DNA of 64,000 bases from positions 29,339 to 93,338 of the forward strand of contig CAKSTB010000011.1 in the NCBI GenBank assembly GCA_934490165.1, read 5' to 3'. Origin of the DNA: an uncultured Ruminiclostridium sp. (GTDB taxonomy: Bacteria; Bacillota; Clostridia; Oscillospirales; Ruminococcaceae). Numbering within the stretch: position 1 is the stretch's first letter; each line of letters opens with the position of its first letter. Under the pieces are notes generated by a model that did no database searches, had not been told where the DNA came from, and saw nothing but the letters and a program-made list of their open reading frames with translations. A program made the position numbers and the translations under genes. Positions 51,753 to 59,526 of this stretch are shown piece by piece.

Positions 51753-52244
51753 TTATTTTTTTGCTCTTGCCTGTTTTTTTGCGGCTTTTTTTGAAAGCTG
51801 TTCATCTGCTGGGGCGGTAGTACCGCCGAGAACAGAGGGAGCGGCTTTGTTCTTTTCCTTTTCACGCTTTTCGATATTGCCGTGTATCTTGTCCCAGTTG
51901 CCGAATATGGCAAGGAGTATGCCGAGTACCGTAATAATAAGGAGCGGCATATAGAGATATCCCGGACCTCCCGGGAGCAGCTCGTGAAGGATAAGTACGC
52001 ATATCATACCGATAAACGTAAGCCCGCCGCAAATAAAATATTTTTTCAGCATCGCAAAGAATACCGGCACTATGTAGCATATAACGGTGAATATCATCCA
52101 GAATATCAGTATACCCATAATCGAGCCGACATCAGATGACTCGGTGGTCATAAGAGATATAAGACCGAGAATGTTCAGAACGACCGCTATAACGCCTGTC
52201 GCTATCATCATAAGTACTTTTAATATAACTACAAAAATTTTCAT
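51753..52244 (-). CDS. Unknown membrane protein with a basic tail
   Basis: A 163-residue protein. Four membrane helices (about residues 4-32, 41-66, 70-92, 95-115) are followed by a charged C-terminal tail ending AKKQARAKK. No catalytic motif is seen. It lies 24 bases upstream of the uridine phosphorylase gene on the same strand and may be the first gene of that operon, with its promoter in 52245-52472. Confidence 0.7.
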   Translation of the reverse strand: MKIFVVILKVLMMIATGVIAVVLNILGLISLMTTESSDVGSIMGILIFWMIFTVICYIVPVFFAMLKKYFICGGLTFIGMICVLILHELLPGGPGYLYMPLLIITVLGILLAIFGNWDKIHGNIEKREKEKNKAAPSVLGGTTAPADEQLSKKAAKKQARAKK

Positions 52245-52472
52245 TTTATCATTTTCCGTTTCGTTTTATTTTATAGATTTCTGTATTCTAATGATAACAT
52301 ATGAAAACGGAAAAATCAACACTATTATTGTGTGTATCCTGTGAAGAAAATTGCATTCGGATTTGTTTTTTCCAACCCGTACAATTTGTAAAATTAAAAA
52401 ATACCTCTTATATAAAAATCGCACGGGCAGATAATAATGCTGTGATAAAAATGAAAGGAACAGGAACAACCG

Positions 52473-53570
52473 ATGCGACAGAAATTAAAGGCGACAGGCG
52501 GCATTATAGTCGCTGTTACGCTTTTTTCAAATATAACATACAGCGGTGTATGCGCCGAAAAATATATTCCGACAAATTCTGTCTGTTATCCGCTGAGCTG
52601 TGCGGTCGATTATGACCGACCTGAGCTTTATGTATGCGGAACGCCTTTCGGCATAAAGCTGCTGACTGACGGAGTGATAGTAACAGGATTTGCCAAAATA
52701 GGGGACGGCGGTAACGCTTTTGAGCTTTCACCCGCAGGAAGGGCGGGAATAGAAAAAGGCGATATTATAACAAGTGTAAACGGTGAAAAAATAAAATCTT
52801 CTGAAAATATGAGCGAGCTTATAGCGGCAAGCGGGGAGAGTGCAGAGCTTACCTATACAAGAGATGACACCGAATATACGGCAACGGTGGAAATAAAGCG
52901 TGACACGGACGGACAGCCGAGAATAGGACTATGGGTGCGCGACAGCACAGCAGGAATAGGCACAATGACTTTTTATGACGCTGAGAGTGGCGGTTGTGCG
53001 GGGCTTGGTCATGCGGTCTGTGATGTCGATACGGGAGATATACTTCCACTCGGAAGCGGTCAGATAGTGCCGGCGGTGATCACAGGCGTAATAAAGGGAG
53101 AATGCAATTCACCTGGGGAACTCTGCGGTACACTGACACCTGCGCAAGTGGACGGCAATATTACCGATAACTGCGACTGCGGGCTGTATGCCGTAACAGA
53201 TAAGGAAGATATGCAGAGCAATGCTATGCTGCTTGCTTTCAGCAATGAGGTGAAATGCGGAAAGGCATATATACTTTCAACGATCGACCCTGAAGCACCG
53301 AAAAAGTACAGTGTGGAAATAGAGAGCGTAGATATAAACGGAATCGACAATAAAAATATGGTGATCAGGGTAACGGATAAGGAGCTTATCGAAAAGACCG
53401 GAGGAATAGTACAGGGTATGAGCGGCAGTCCTATAGTGCAGAACGGACGGCTTGTCGGTGCGGTAACTCATGTATTTATAAGTGACCCGACACACGGATA
53501 CGGGATTTTTGCACAGACAATGTACGAGCATATGATCGAAATAAGCGAAAGCGCTGAAGACGCGGCATAA
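52473..53570 (+). CDS. spoIVB: SpoIVB peptidase (sporulation signalling serine protease)
   Basis: A 365-residue protein; ATG at 52473 with CAGGAAC upstream. One N-terminal membrane segment (GGIIVAVTLFSNITYSGVCA) leads to a PDZ domain (about 80-150: SPAGRAGIEKGDIITSVNGE) and an S55 peptidase domain with GLGHAVCDVDTGDILPLG (His/Asp region) and the serine motif GIVQGMSGSPIVQNGRLVGA near residues 312-331. In sporulation it is made in the forespore under sigma-G, crosses the inner membrane and triggers pro-sigma-K processing. It is followed by spo0A, the order seen in other spore formers. Confidence 0.94.
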   Translation: MRQKLKATGGIIVAVTLFSNITYSGVCAEKYIPTNSVCYPLSCAVDYDRPELYVCGTPFGIKLLTDGVIVTGFAKIGDGGNAFELSPAGRAGIEKGDIITSVNGEKIKSSENMSELIAASGESAELTYTRDDTEYTATVEIKRDTDGQPRIGLWVRDSTAGIGTMTFYDAESGGCAGLGHAVCDVDTGDILPLGSGQIVPAVITGVIKGECNSPGELCGTLTPAQVDGNITDNCDCGLYAVTDKEDMQSNAMLLAFSNEVKCGKAYILSTIDPEAPKKYSVEIESVDINGIDNKNMVIRVTDKELIEKTGGIVQGMSGSPIVQNGRLVGAVTHVFISDPTHGYGIFAQTMYEHMIEISESAEDAA

Positions 53571-53576
53571 AAATGA

Positions 53577-53603
53577 TGAGGTCGGAGTTTTGCTCCGACC
53601 TCA
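53577..53603 (+). terminator. Terminator of spoIVB
   Basis: A perfect 11-bp stem, tgaggtcggag with ctccgacctca, five-base loop. The T run after it is weak. Confidence 0.8.
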
Positions 53604-53653
53604 CAATCATTTGACATTTAACCCCTAATATTATATAATTAGATTGTACATTT

Positions 53654-53691
53654 TGACGAAAGTCGTATCACTATGTCGAAATTTTGTCGAA
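53654..53691 (+). promoter_or_regulatory. Three Spo0A boxes upstream of spo0A
   Basis: Three exact TGNCGAA matches on the same strand: TGACGAA (53654-53660), TGTCGAA (53674-53680) and TGTCGAA (53685-53691). The latter two are one helical turn apart. This is the expected site for phosphorylated Spo0A to control its own gene. Confidence 0.8.
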
Positions 53692-53839
53692 AAACATCGA
53701 ATTTTGTCAATATGCGGATATATAATAAATACACTCCCTCAAAATTCTACATATTGGGCTTGAGTGTTTGAATTTTCGTTTTAATTTTATCAAATCGGAC
53801 TTCGTTTCAAAGAAACTGAAAAAAATTGGTAAAATCAGC

Positions 53840-53868
53840 TTGAATTATTTTCCAGTTTATGTTATATT
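53840..53868 (+). promoter_or_regulatory. Sigma-A-like promoter of spo0A
   Basis: TTGAAT (53840-53845) and TATATT (53863-53868) with a 17-base spacer, 31 bases before the ATG. A sigma-H promoter further up, as in Bacillus, may exist but I cannot fix one. Confidence 0.7.
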
Positions 53869-53899
53869 ATAGAAGCAATAAAACTATGGAGGTAAGAAA

Positions 53900-54718
53900 A
53901 TGTCACAATCTATCAGAGTACTTATAGGGGACGATTCATTAGAGTTGGGTATTTCATGGGCTACAGCTTTCAAAGAGGCGGGAATGTATGCAATAACAAG
54001 ACCGAAATCAGGAAAGGTACTTGTTGAATATGTACTTACAGAACGCCCTGCGGTTGTTATACTTGACGCTAAAACTCCCGGTCTTGATGTATGCGATATA
54101 ATCAAGACGATAAAGAACAGCGGAGATTACAATCCTGTGGTATTCGTAACGGCAAATTATGACTCGGCAAAAGTTGAGTTTGAGGTAATGGACGCGGGAG
54201 CAGACTATTATATGCTTCGTCCGTTCGATGCAGAAACACTTGTATCAAAGGTGCTGTCTGTCTATAACGACAAGCTTGCAGGAAAGCATAACACTCCTGC
54301 CGATGAGTCGGATATGGAATGCGTTGTAACGGAGATAATACATCAGATAGGCATACCTGCGCATATCAAGGGCTATCATTATCTGCGTACAGCTATTATA
54401 CTTTCGGTTGAAGATCCTGAGATGATAAACTGCATAACAAAGCTGCTTTATCCTACAGTAGCGCGTATGTATGATACAACGCCGTCAAGAGTTGAGCGTG
54501 CGATCCGCCATGCTATAGAAATAGCGTGGGACAGGGGAGATGTAGATACACTCAACGGCTATTTCGGCTATACTATCCACACATCGCGCGGTAAGCCCAC
54601 AAACTCGGAGTTCGTTGCACTTATCGCAGATAAGCTCAGGCTCAAGTACAGATGCACCGCGCTGTACTCAAGGCGCAAGACCGTCGCACCCTCAAAAGAA
54701 TCGGTGGTAAATGTATAA
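53900..54718 (+). CDS. spo0A: Sporulation master regulator Spo0A
   Basis: A 272-residue protein with GGAGGTAAG before the ATG. The receiver domain (1-125) has the acid pair D11/D12, D56 in VVILDAKTPGLD, and T84. The normally invariant lysine of the LKPFD motif is arginine here (R107, MLRPFD). The Spo0A-specific DNA-binding domain (about 145-262) is clear: IIHQIGIPAHIKGYHYLRTA, VARMYDTTPSRVERAIRHAI and the end TNSEFVALIADKLRL. It starts sporulation by binding TGNCGAA boxes. The receiver is more divergent than the output domain. Confidence 0.95.
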   Translation: MSQSIRVLIGDDSLELGISWATAFKEAGMYAITRPKSGKVLVEYVLTERPAVVILDAKTPGLDVCDIIKTIKNSGDYNPVVFVTANYDSAKVEFEVMDAGADYYMLRPFDAETLVSKVLSVYNDKLAGKHNTPADESDMECVVTEIIHQIGIPAHIKGYHYLRTAIILSVEDPEMINCITKLLYPTVARMYDTTPSRVERAIRHAIEIAWDRGDVDTLNGYFGYTIHTSRGKPTNSEFVALIADKLRLKYRCTALYSRRKTVAPSKESVVNV

Positions 54719-54755
54719 TTAACGTCTGCTTTTGCGGTCAAATATCTTAAATCCG

Positions 54756-54793
54756 GGCAATGTGCTCAGTCTTCAAGTGCTGAGTACATTGCC
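54756..54793. terminator. Hairpin between spo0A and the converging serine hydrolase gene
   Basis: A 14-bp stem, ggcaatgtgctcag with ctgagtacattgcc (one wobble). It overlaps the stop codon of the minus-strand gene and has only a weak T run on either side. Confidence 0.5.
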
Positions 54794-55956
54794 TGTTTCA
54801 ATGTCCTGAGCGGGCGTATGCCGTTTCCGCCGCAGACCTGAATGAAATACATAAATATAAGATCGTTCTCGGGGTCGTTGCAGAAATAGTTTCCTGTCCA
54901 GCCGTCCCAGCCGTATTCTCCGATACTGCCGACGGTGGTTATTTCGGGGTGAGTGAGTGTTCTCATAAGACCGCCGTAGCCATAGCCGATGCAGGAATCC
55001 CAGTTGAAAGTATTTGCCTGCTCATCGGTTATTATATTGTGTGATATAAGGTCGACCGCCTTGCGGCTGATTATGCGGGTATCACCGTATTTGCCGCCGT
55101 TTAACAGCATCTGAGCAAATTTCTCATAATCATTTACGGTGGAAACAAGTCCTGCGCCGCCTATCTCAAATTCGGGACGCTTTGTATATTTATAAACAAG
55201 TCCTAAGTGCTGCCAGTCACAGGGCGCTAACTTTCCGTCTTCGCCCCGGATATAAATTTCGGCGAAGCGGTCGCGCTTTTCCTGCGGTACAAAAAAATCG
55301 GTGTCGGTCATACCGAGGGGCGTGAAGATCTCGTCATTCAGAAAATCGCCAAATCGCTTATGGCTTACGACTTCGACTATAGCACCGAGTACATCGGCGC
55401 ATACACTGTAGTTCCAGCAAGTGCCGGGCTGTGCGAACAGCGGAAGCTTTCCCATCTCGTTGCACATCTCAACGGTTGAATATGTGCCGTTACCGGAAAA
55501 TGCCTTTTCATAGAACTTATCGAACAGATCCGCCATCTTCTCGCCTGCGGGATTTACACCGCGGTCGGGGTACATAAGCCCTGCGGTCATTGTAAGAAGG
55601 TCGATTATCTTCACCTCGCGATTAGCGGGAACAATGCCGTCTGCAGTTTCGACTTTCTGATTTTTAAAGCCCTCAAGATACCAGCATACGCTGTCGGACA
55701 GGTCGATAAGACCTCTGTCGTAGAGAATCATCGTTGCAACGGCGGTGACGGGCTTTGTCATGCTGTAAAGACGGTAGATAGTGTTATCGGATACTTTAAG
55801 TCCGCGTGCCGTATCTGCCATGCCGAAGCATTTATCGTATACGCGCTCGCCGTCCTTGATTATTCTTAAATGTCCGCCTGGGATCATACCGCAGTCAACC
55901 TGCGACTGCATCATCTCATCAAGACGGTAAAATCTGTTGTTTTCAGTATTATTCAT
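54766..55956 (-). CDS. Serine hydrolase, class C beta-lactamase/DD-peptidase fold
   Basis: A 396-residue protein. ATG 55956 has CAGGAG upstream; the longer frame from 56031 lacks a site. The catalytic S65-x-x-K68 lies in YRLYSMTKPVTAV, and the second motif is near CWNYSVCADVLGAI. No signal peptide is seen, so it is probably intracellular. Relatives include esterases and peptidases acting on small substrates, and resistance to beta-lactams should not be assumed. Single-gene unit. Confidence 0.85.
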   Translation of the reverse strand: MNNTENNRFYRLDEMMQSQVDCGMIPGGHLRIIKDGERVYDKCFGMADTARGLKVSDNTIYRLYSMTKPVTAVATMILYDRGLIDLSDSVCWYLEGFKNQKVETADGIVPANREVKIIDLLTMTAGLMYPDRGVNPAGEKMADLFDKFYEKAFSGNGTYSTVEMCNEMGKLPLFAQPGTCWNYSVCADVLGAIVEVVSHKRFGDFLNDEIFTPLGMTDTDFFVPQEKRDRFAEIYIRGEDGKLAPCDWQHLGLVYKYTKRPEFEIGGAGLVSTVNDYEKFAQMLLNGGKYGDTRIISRKAVDLISHNIITDEQANTFNWDSCIGYGYGGLMRTLTHPEITTVGSIGEYGWDGWTGNYFCNDPENDLIFMYFIQVCGGNGIRPLRTLKQAMYSALED

Positions 55957-56041
55957 AGTAACTCCTGTGTGCCGTAGGGCTGATATTTTCTGATATATTG
56001 TAGCATATCCGATGGGGAAATGCAACGGCAAACGGTAAAAT

Positions 56042-56074
56042 CCAAAAAAAGAACAGCTTGTTATGGCTGTTCCT
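56042..56074 (-). terminator. Terminator of the 56085 lipoprotein gene
   Basis: A 7-bp stem, gaacagc with gctgttc. On the minus strand it is followed by seven T. Confidence 0.75.
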
Positions 56075-56084
56075 CAGATACTAT

Positions 56085-56822
56085 TTACTTAATTTCGAGT
56101 GAGTCTATAACTCCTGTTATAAGGTCGGGGAATGTTTCCTCTTCTGTTGACTGGGTGAATGAGAAGCAATATGCGTCTTCACCCGACTGTATCATATACT
56201 GTGTTATGGTTGTCTGCTTTGTGACCTGTGATACCATACCGGTGAGCTGCATATATACCGCCTGCTTGCCTGCTATTTCGGTGTGCTCGAATGCTACGAG
56301 CTTGAAGTTTTCCATTGTGGCGGCATATGTGGCTGTCATCTGGTCGGAAGTTACATTTTCGATGGGGCTGTCGGTTTTGCTGACAACGAGGTTGAACTTG
56401 TTTTCGTCTGTTTCGTCCTCGGACGCGAACTGATAAGCAAGAGATGCGCTGGCAAGCTTCCAGCCGTCAGGCATTTTGAAAGACAGCTTTTCATTTGCAA
56501 GCGTGAATTTTCCGTCCTTTACCGGTTCATATGTTACTGAGGATACCGTGCTTTCGGTGTTGTCGGAAGATGAAGTTTTATCCTCGGCTGAACCGCTGTC
56601 GGAATTATCGTCAGAACTGTTGTCCGAGGGTGCAGAAGAGTCTGCGCCGCCTGAGCTGTCGTTGCTGTCTGTGCTTTCCTGTTCGGATATTGAGGTCGAA
56701 CCGCCGATGTCGGCAACAGATGATGTGTCGGAAGAAGTCTGCGAAGAGTTGCAGGCTGTAAGTGCCGCAGTGCAAGAAAGTGCAAGGGAAGCAGCGATGA
56801 GCTTTATATATAATCTATTCAT
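56085..56822 (-). CDS. Unknown lipoprotein
   Basis: A 245-residue protein with GAAAGGATC before the ATG. The signal peptide ends in a lipobox (TAALTAC). A long linker of Ser, Asp and Glu (about residues 25-95) follows. The C-terminal domain (about 100-245) has KLSFKMPDGWKLASASLAYQ and a regular beta pattern, resembling the PsbP-like or small lipoprotein folds that Clostridia carry in number. No enzyme motif is seen. It is probably a surface-held binding or stress protein. Confidence 0.75.
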   Translation of the reverse strand: MNRLYIKLIAASLALSCTAALTACNSSQTSSDTSSVADIGGSTSISEQESTDSNDSSGGADSSAPSDNSSDDNSDSGSAEDKTSSSDNTESTVSSVTYEPVKDGKFTLANEKLSFKMPDGWKLASASLAYQFASEDETDENKFNLVVSKTDSPIENVTSDQMTATYAATMENFKLVAFEHTEIAGKQAVYMQLTGMVSQVTKQTTITQYMIQSGEDAYCFSFTQSTEEETFPDLITGVIDSLEIK

Positions 56823-57044
56823 TTTTATTAGATCCTTTCAGGGGTAAAGTGTGCCGAAACGGCTTTGCAAATGATATTTTAGCATATCGAGGGTGAAAAG
56901 TCAATTACGCGGGTTTATAAAATGCCCTTTGTGAAAGAAATTTCATCTAACCGTCTTTATTGCAACACCTCTGAGCGGAAATGCCGGCTGTCAACAAATC
57001 CGTGTGTTTGTCATAGAATATTATAAAACATATCGGAGGTAATT

Positions 57045-57611
57045 ATGGAAAAATGTACATTCAGCATAGTTACGCAGAAATACCTTGCGTGCTATGAATC
57101 GATCCTTAACACTATGATATCCTGTATGAACAACGCAAGGGTAAGCGACAGCGTATCGGGCGATTTTATCGTAACAATGATACCGCACCACGAGGGTGCG
57201 ATAAAGCTGTCGGGTGAGCTGCTTAAGTACACCACCTGCGTACCGCTACAGGAGATAGCACAGGAAATCATAAAAGGGCAGACCAGAGGCGTGGAAATGA
57301 TGAAGGAGATACTCTGCGGCTGTAGGAGATACAGAAACGATCCGCAGTCAATGTGCGCCTACAGAAGGCAGTACGGCACTGTAACGCAGAATATGTTCAG
57401 TCGTATGAAGTCGGCTTGCCCCGATAATGACATCAACATAAGCTATATCAGGCAGATGATACCGCATCACGAGGGCGGCATAGGAATGAGCAGAAACGCG
57501 CTCAGGTTTAACATATGTCCTCAGCTGAAGCCAATGCTTAATGAAATGATCGAGTCACAGGTAAAGGGTGTTGAAAAAATGAAGAAAATTCTGGAATGTT
57601 ATTCGGAATAA
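57045..57611 (+). CDS. Duplicated DUF305-type protein
   Basis: A 188-residue protein with ATCGGAGGTAA before the ATG. The same helical unit occurs twice: VTMIPHHEGAIKLSGELLKY with GQTRGVEMMKEIL, and IRQMIPHHEGGIGMSRNALR with SQVKGVEKMKKIL. The M-I-P-H-H-E motif is the DUF305 signature, a ferritin-like helical family linked to copper or other metal binding. Here no signal peptide is present, unlike most exported members. Its 3' end overlaps the converging HTH gene by 13 bases. Confidence 0.88.
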   Translation: MEKCTFSIVTQKYLACYESILNTMISCMNNARVSDSVSGDFIVTMIPHHEGAIKLSGELLKYTTCVPLQEIAQEIIKGQTRGVEMMKEILCGCRRYRNDPQSMCAYRRQYGTVTQNMFSRMKSACPDNDINISYIRQMIPHHEGGIGMSRNALRFNICPQLKPMLNEMIESQVKGVEKMKKILECYSE

Positions 57612-59344
57612 TTATCGGTGAGCGGCGGAGAAAATTCTTCTATCGCCGCTCTCAGCTTTTCATGTCGGATAACGAAATGTATGGCGGGTGAATTGCCCTT
57701 TGAGATAATGACACGTTTACCCTTTATAATGCTTATTCTCAGATTTCTGAATGCCGCCGTGTCGTTTAATTCGACCTTGTAATTATCGTATTGCTCGGAA
57801 AAGCGCTTTGTTTGCTCTATATGCTCGCACAGCTCCTCGTATGTGTATAAAATATCGCCGCCGTAAAACAGCTCCGACAATGAGAGGGTATTGGGATAGC
57901 GCTTCATTTCCTTTTTGCCGATAATGGGCAGTTCATCGGTTATACAGCTGTGGGAGAGGGTATGCAAAAACATTTCCCTCTGCGATAAGGCAAACTTCTT
58001 TATTGCTTCGGCGACTTCACCGCGAATATTGTTGTGCTCCAATATCTGGGACAGGAGGGAGTCGCTTATTGTATAGATCGGAGGTGTTGACAGTATATTA
58101 CGGCGCTCGCCTTTTATATGAGAATCTGAAATAAGCTGTGCCCGGAAATTTGACGCTTTATCACTGCGGTAAATATCCATCAGAGGCTCGGCACTTGCTA
58201 TAAGATGCTCTCCGCGTTTTCTGTAATATGACATTTCTTTTTTCTGTTTTGTAAGATAATATCTTCCGTCTGAATGGTGACCGGATATAGCCTCGCCGGA
58301 AAGCGCCGCCGCTCCCGAAACACGAAGAAAATGATTAAAGACGCTGTTTTGACATTCTTTAAAATAGTACGGTGTTATCTGACCCGTCATATACATCGGT
58401 ATCCAGCCTTCAAGTCCCAGCATCATTTCGTTGAACGGTCGATCTAAGTTGTGTATCTGATTGAGATGTAACCCTTTTTTCAACATACAAGCCATACCAT
58501 ACATCCATTTTTTCGGGAATGTTTCGTCTTTCGACATTTCCTCCATAGGCATATCGCTGTACAGTATAACCGATTCGTTCGAAGGAGAAAGCACTGTTGC
58601 TTTCAGAAAGTCAAGTTCGCTTTGCATCATCTCGGATATGCCGTAATAATATTTTGACGTGGGAAGACTGAAAGGAACTGTCGGTATTTTGATATCGTCA
58701 AAGTGAATTGTCTTTATGTATAGGTTCAAATCGAAATCATCGATCTTTTTCAGAAAATCGGCAACGCTGTTGTTATTGTCGTTGTCGTTGTGAGCACTTA
58801 TAAGCCAACTGAAAACAGCCGACGATATTTCGTCTTTACCGTCAAGCTCGGGCAAAGGTGTGCCGATAAGTCCCGAGAGTGCGGACAGAGCCGTTTTGTT
58901 ATCGGATGATATTTCAGTAATATATGCCGCGGTCGCTTTAGCAAAGCCTGTCGGGTCTGACGGCTGACGAGTACCGTTTCTTATGCGGAATACGGTAGAT
59001 GTGTCATAATTAAGACTTTTGCATAGCTTTCCTATGCTTATGTCAAGCGCGGTTATCAGCATATTGAAGTTTTCGCGCAGAACATTGCAGTCGGGTGAGC
59101 TTGTGCTTTCAAAACACTTTGCGAATTTTTCGTTGACATCGGTATATTCAATGCCTTTTGAAGCGGCGATCTCTTCAATCGCACGGCATAATTTTTTGTA
59201 GTTGTCCGAGCTTTTGTCGGGGACACGCTCTCCTGATCTGTATCGGCTCAGTGTTGATGCGGAAATACCGGAAAGCTTTTCGATATCCTTTGCAAGGCAA
59301 TTAAGTTCTTCTATATAATTGTTGAGTACGTCGCAAAATTTCAT
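57599..59344 (-). CDS. Large HTH protein of unknown function
   Basis: A 581-residue protein. ATG 59344 has TAGGAG upstream; the longer frame from 59464 has no site. The N-terminus has an XRE-type helix-turn-helix (LAKDIEKLSGISASTLSRYR, SGERVPDKS), and a second similar unit lies at about 90-135 (LCKSLNYDTSTVFRIRNGTR). The remaining 430 residues are helical with no motif I know. An inverted pair of gttgaaa/tttcaac lies at 59368-59416 upstream, a possible self-control site. It could sense a peptide or ligand with its large C-terminal part. Confidence 0.75.
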   Translation of the reverse strand: MKFCDVLNNYIEELNCLAKDIEKLSGISASTLSRYRSGERVPDKSSDNYKKLCRAIEEIAASKGIEYTDVNEKFAKCFESTSSPDCNVLRENFNMLITALDISIGKLCKSLNYDTSTVFRIRNGTRQPSDPTGFAKATAAYITEISSDNKTALSALSGLIGTPLPELDGKDEISSAVFSWLISAHNDNDNNNSVADFLKKIDDFDLNLYIKTIHFDDIKIPTVPFSLPTSKYYYGISEMMQSELDFLKATVLSPSNESVILYSDMPMEEMSKDETFPKKWMYGMACMLKKGLHLNQIHNLDRPFNEMMLGLEGWIPMYMTGQITPYYFKECQNSVFNHFLRVSGAAALSGEAISGHHSDGRYYLTKQKKEMSYYRKRGEHLIASAEPLMDIYRSDKASNFRAQLISDSHIKGERRNILSTPPIYTISDSLLSQILEHNNIRGEVAEAIKKFALSQREMFLHTLSHSCITDELPIIGKKEMKRYPNTLSLSELFYGGDILYTYEELCEHIEQTKRFSEQYDNYKVELNDTAAFRNLRISIIKGKRVIISKGNSPAIHFVIRHEKLRAAIEEFSPPLTDNYSE

Positions 59345-59458
59345 AAAGAAATCTCCTATAATAGTATCTGTTGAAATTATACTACATATTTGCAGGAAAA
59401 TAAAGTAGGTTTCAACTTTTATTTTCTGTATTGGCAAGTGACACCTGTGGAAACTGTA

Positions 59459-59486
59459 TTGCATTAAATTTCCTGTATAGTATAAT
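59459..59486 (+). promoter_or_regulatory. Promoter of the repeat-rich surface-protein gene
   Basis: TTGCAT (59459-59464) and TATAAT (59481-59486) with a 16-base spacer, followed by AAAAGGAGG and the ATG at 59527. Confidence 0.7.
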
Positions 59487-59526
59487 TAAAGCAACCTATA
59501 GGTTTTTCAGATAAAAGGAGGTTTTT

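Noticed and set aside
54766..55956. Antibiotic resistance by the beta-lactamase-fold protein
   Set aside because: The SxxK motif alone fits many esterases and peptidases, and the protein lacks a signal peptide. Not enough to call resistance.
56476..56847. 123-codon plus-strand frame opposite the 56085 lipoprotein
   Set aside because: Its Ser/Glu-rich sequence is the reverse reading of the Ser/Asp linker codons. No ribosome site.
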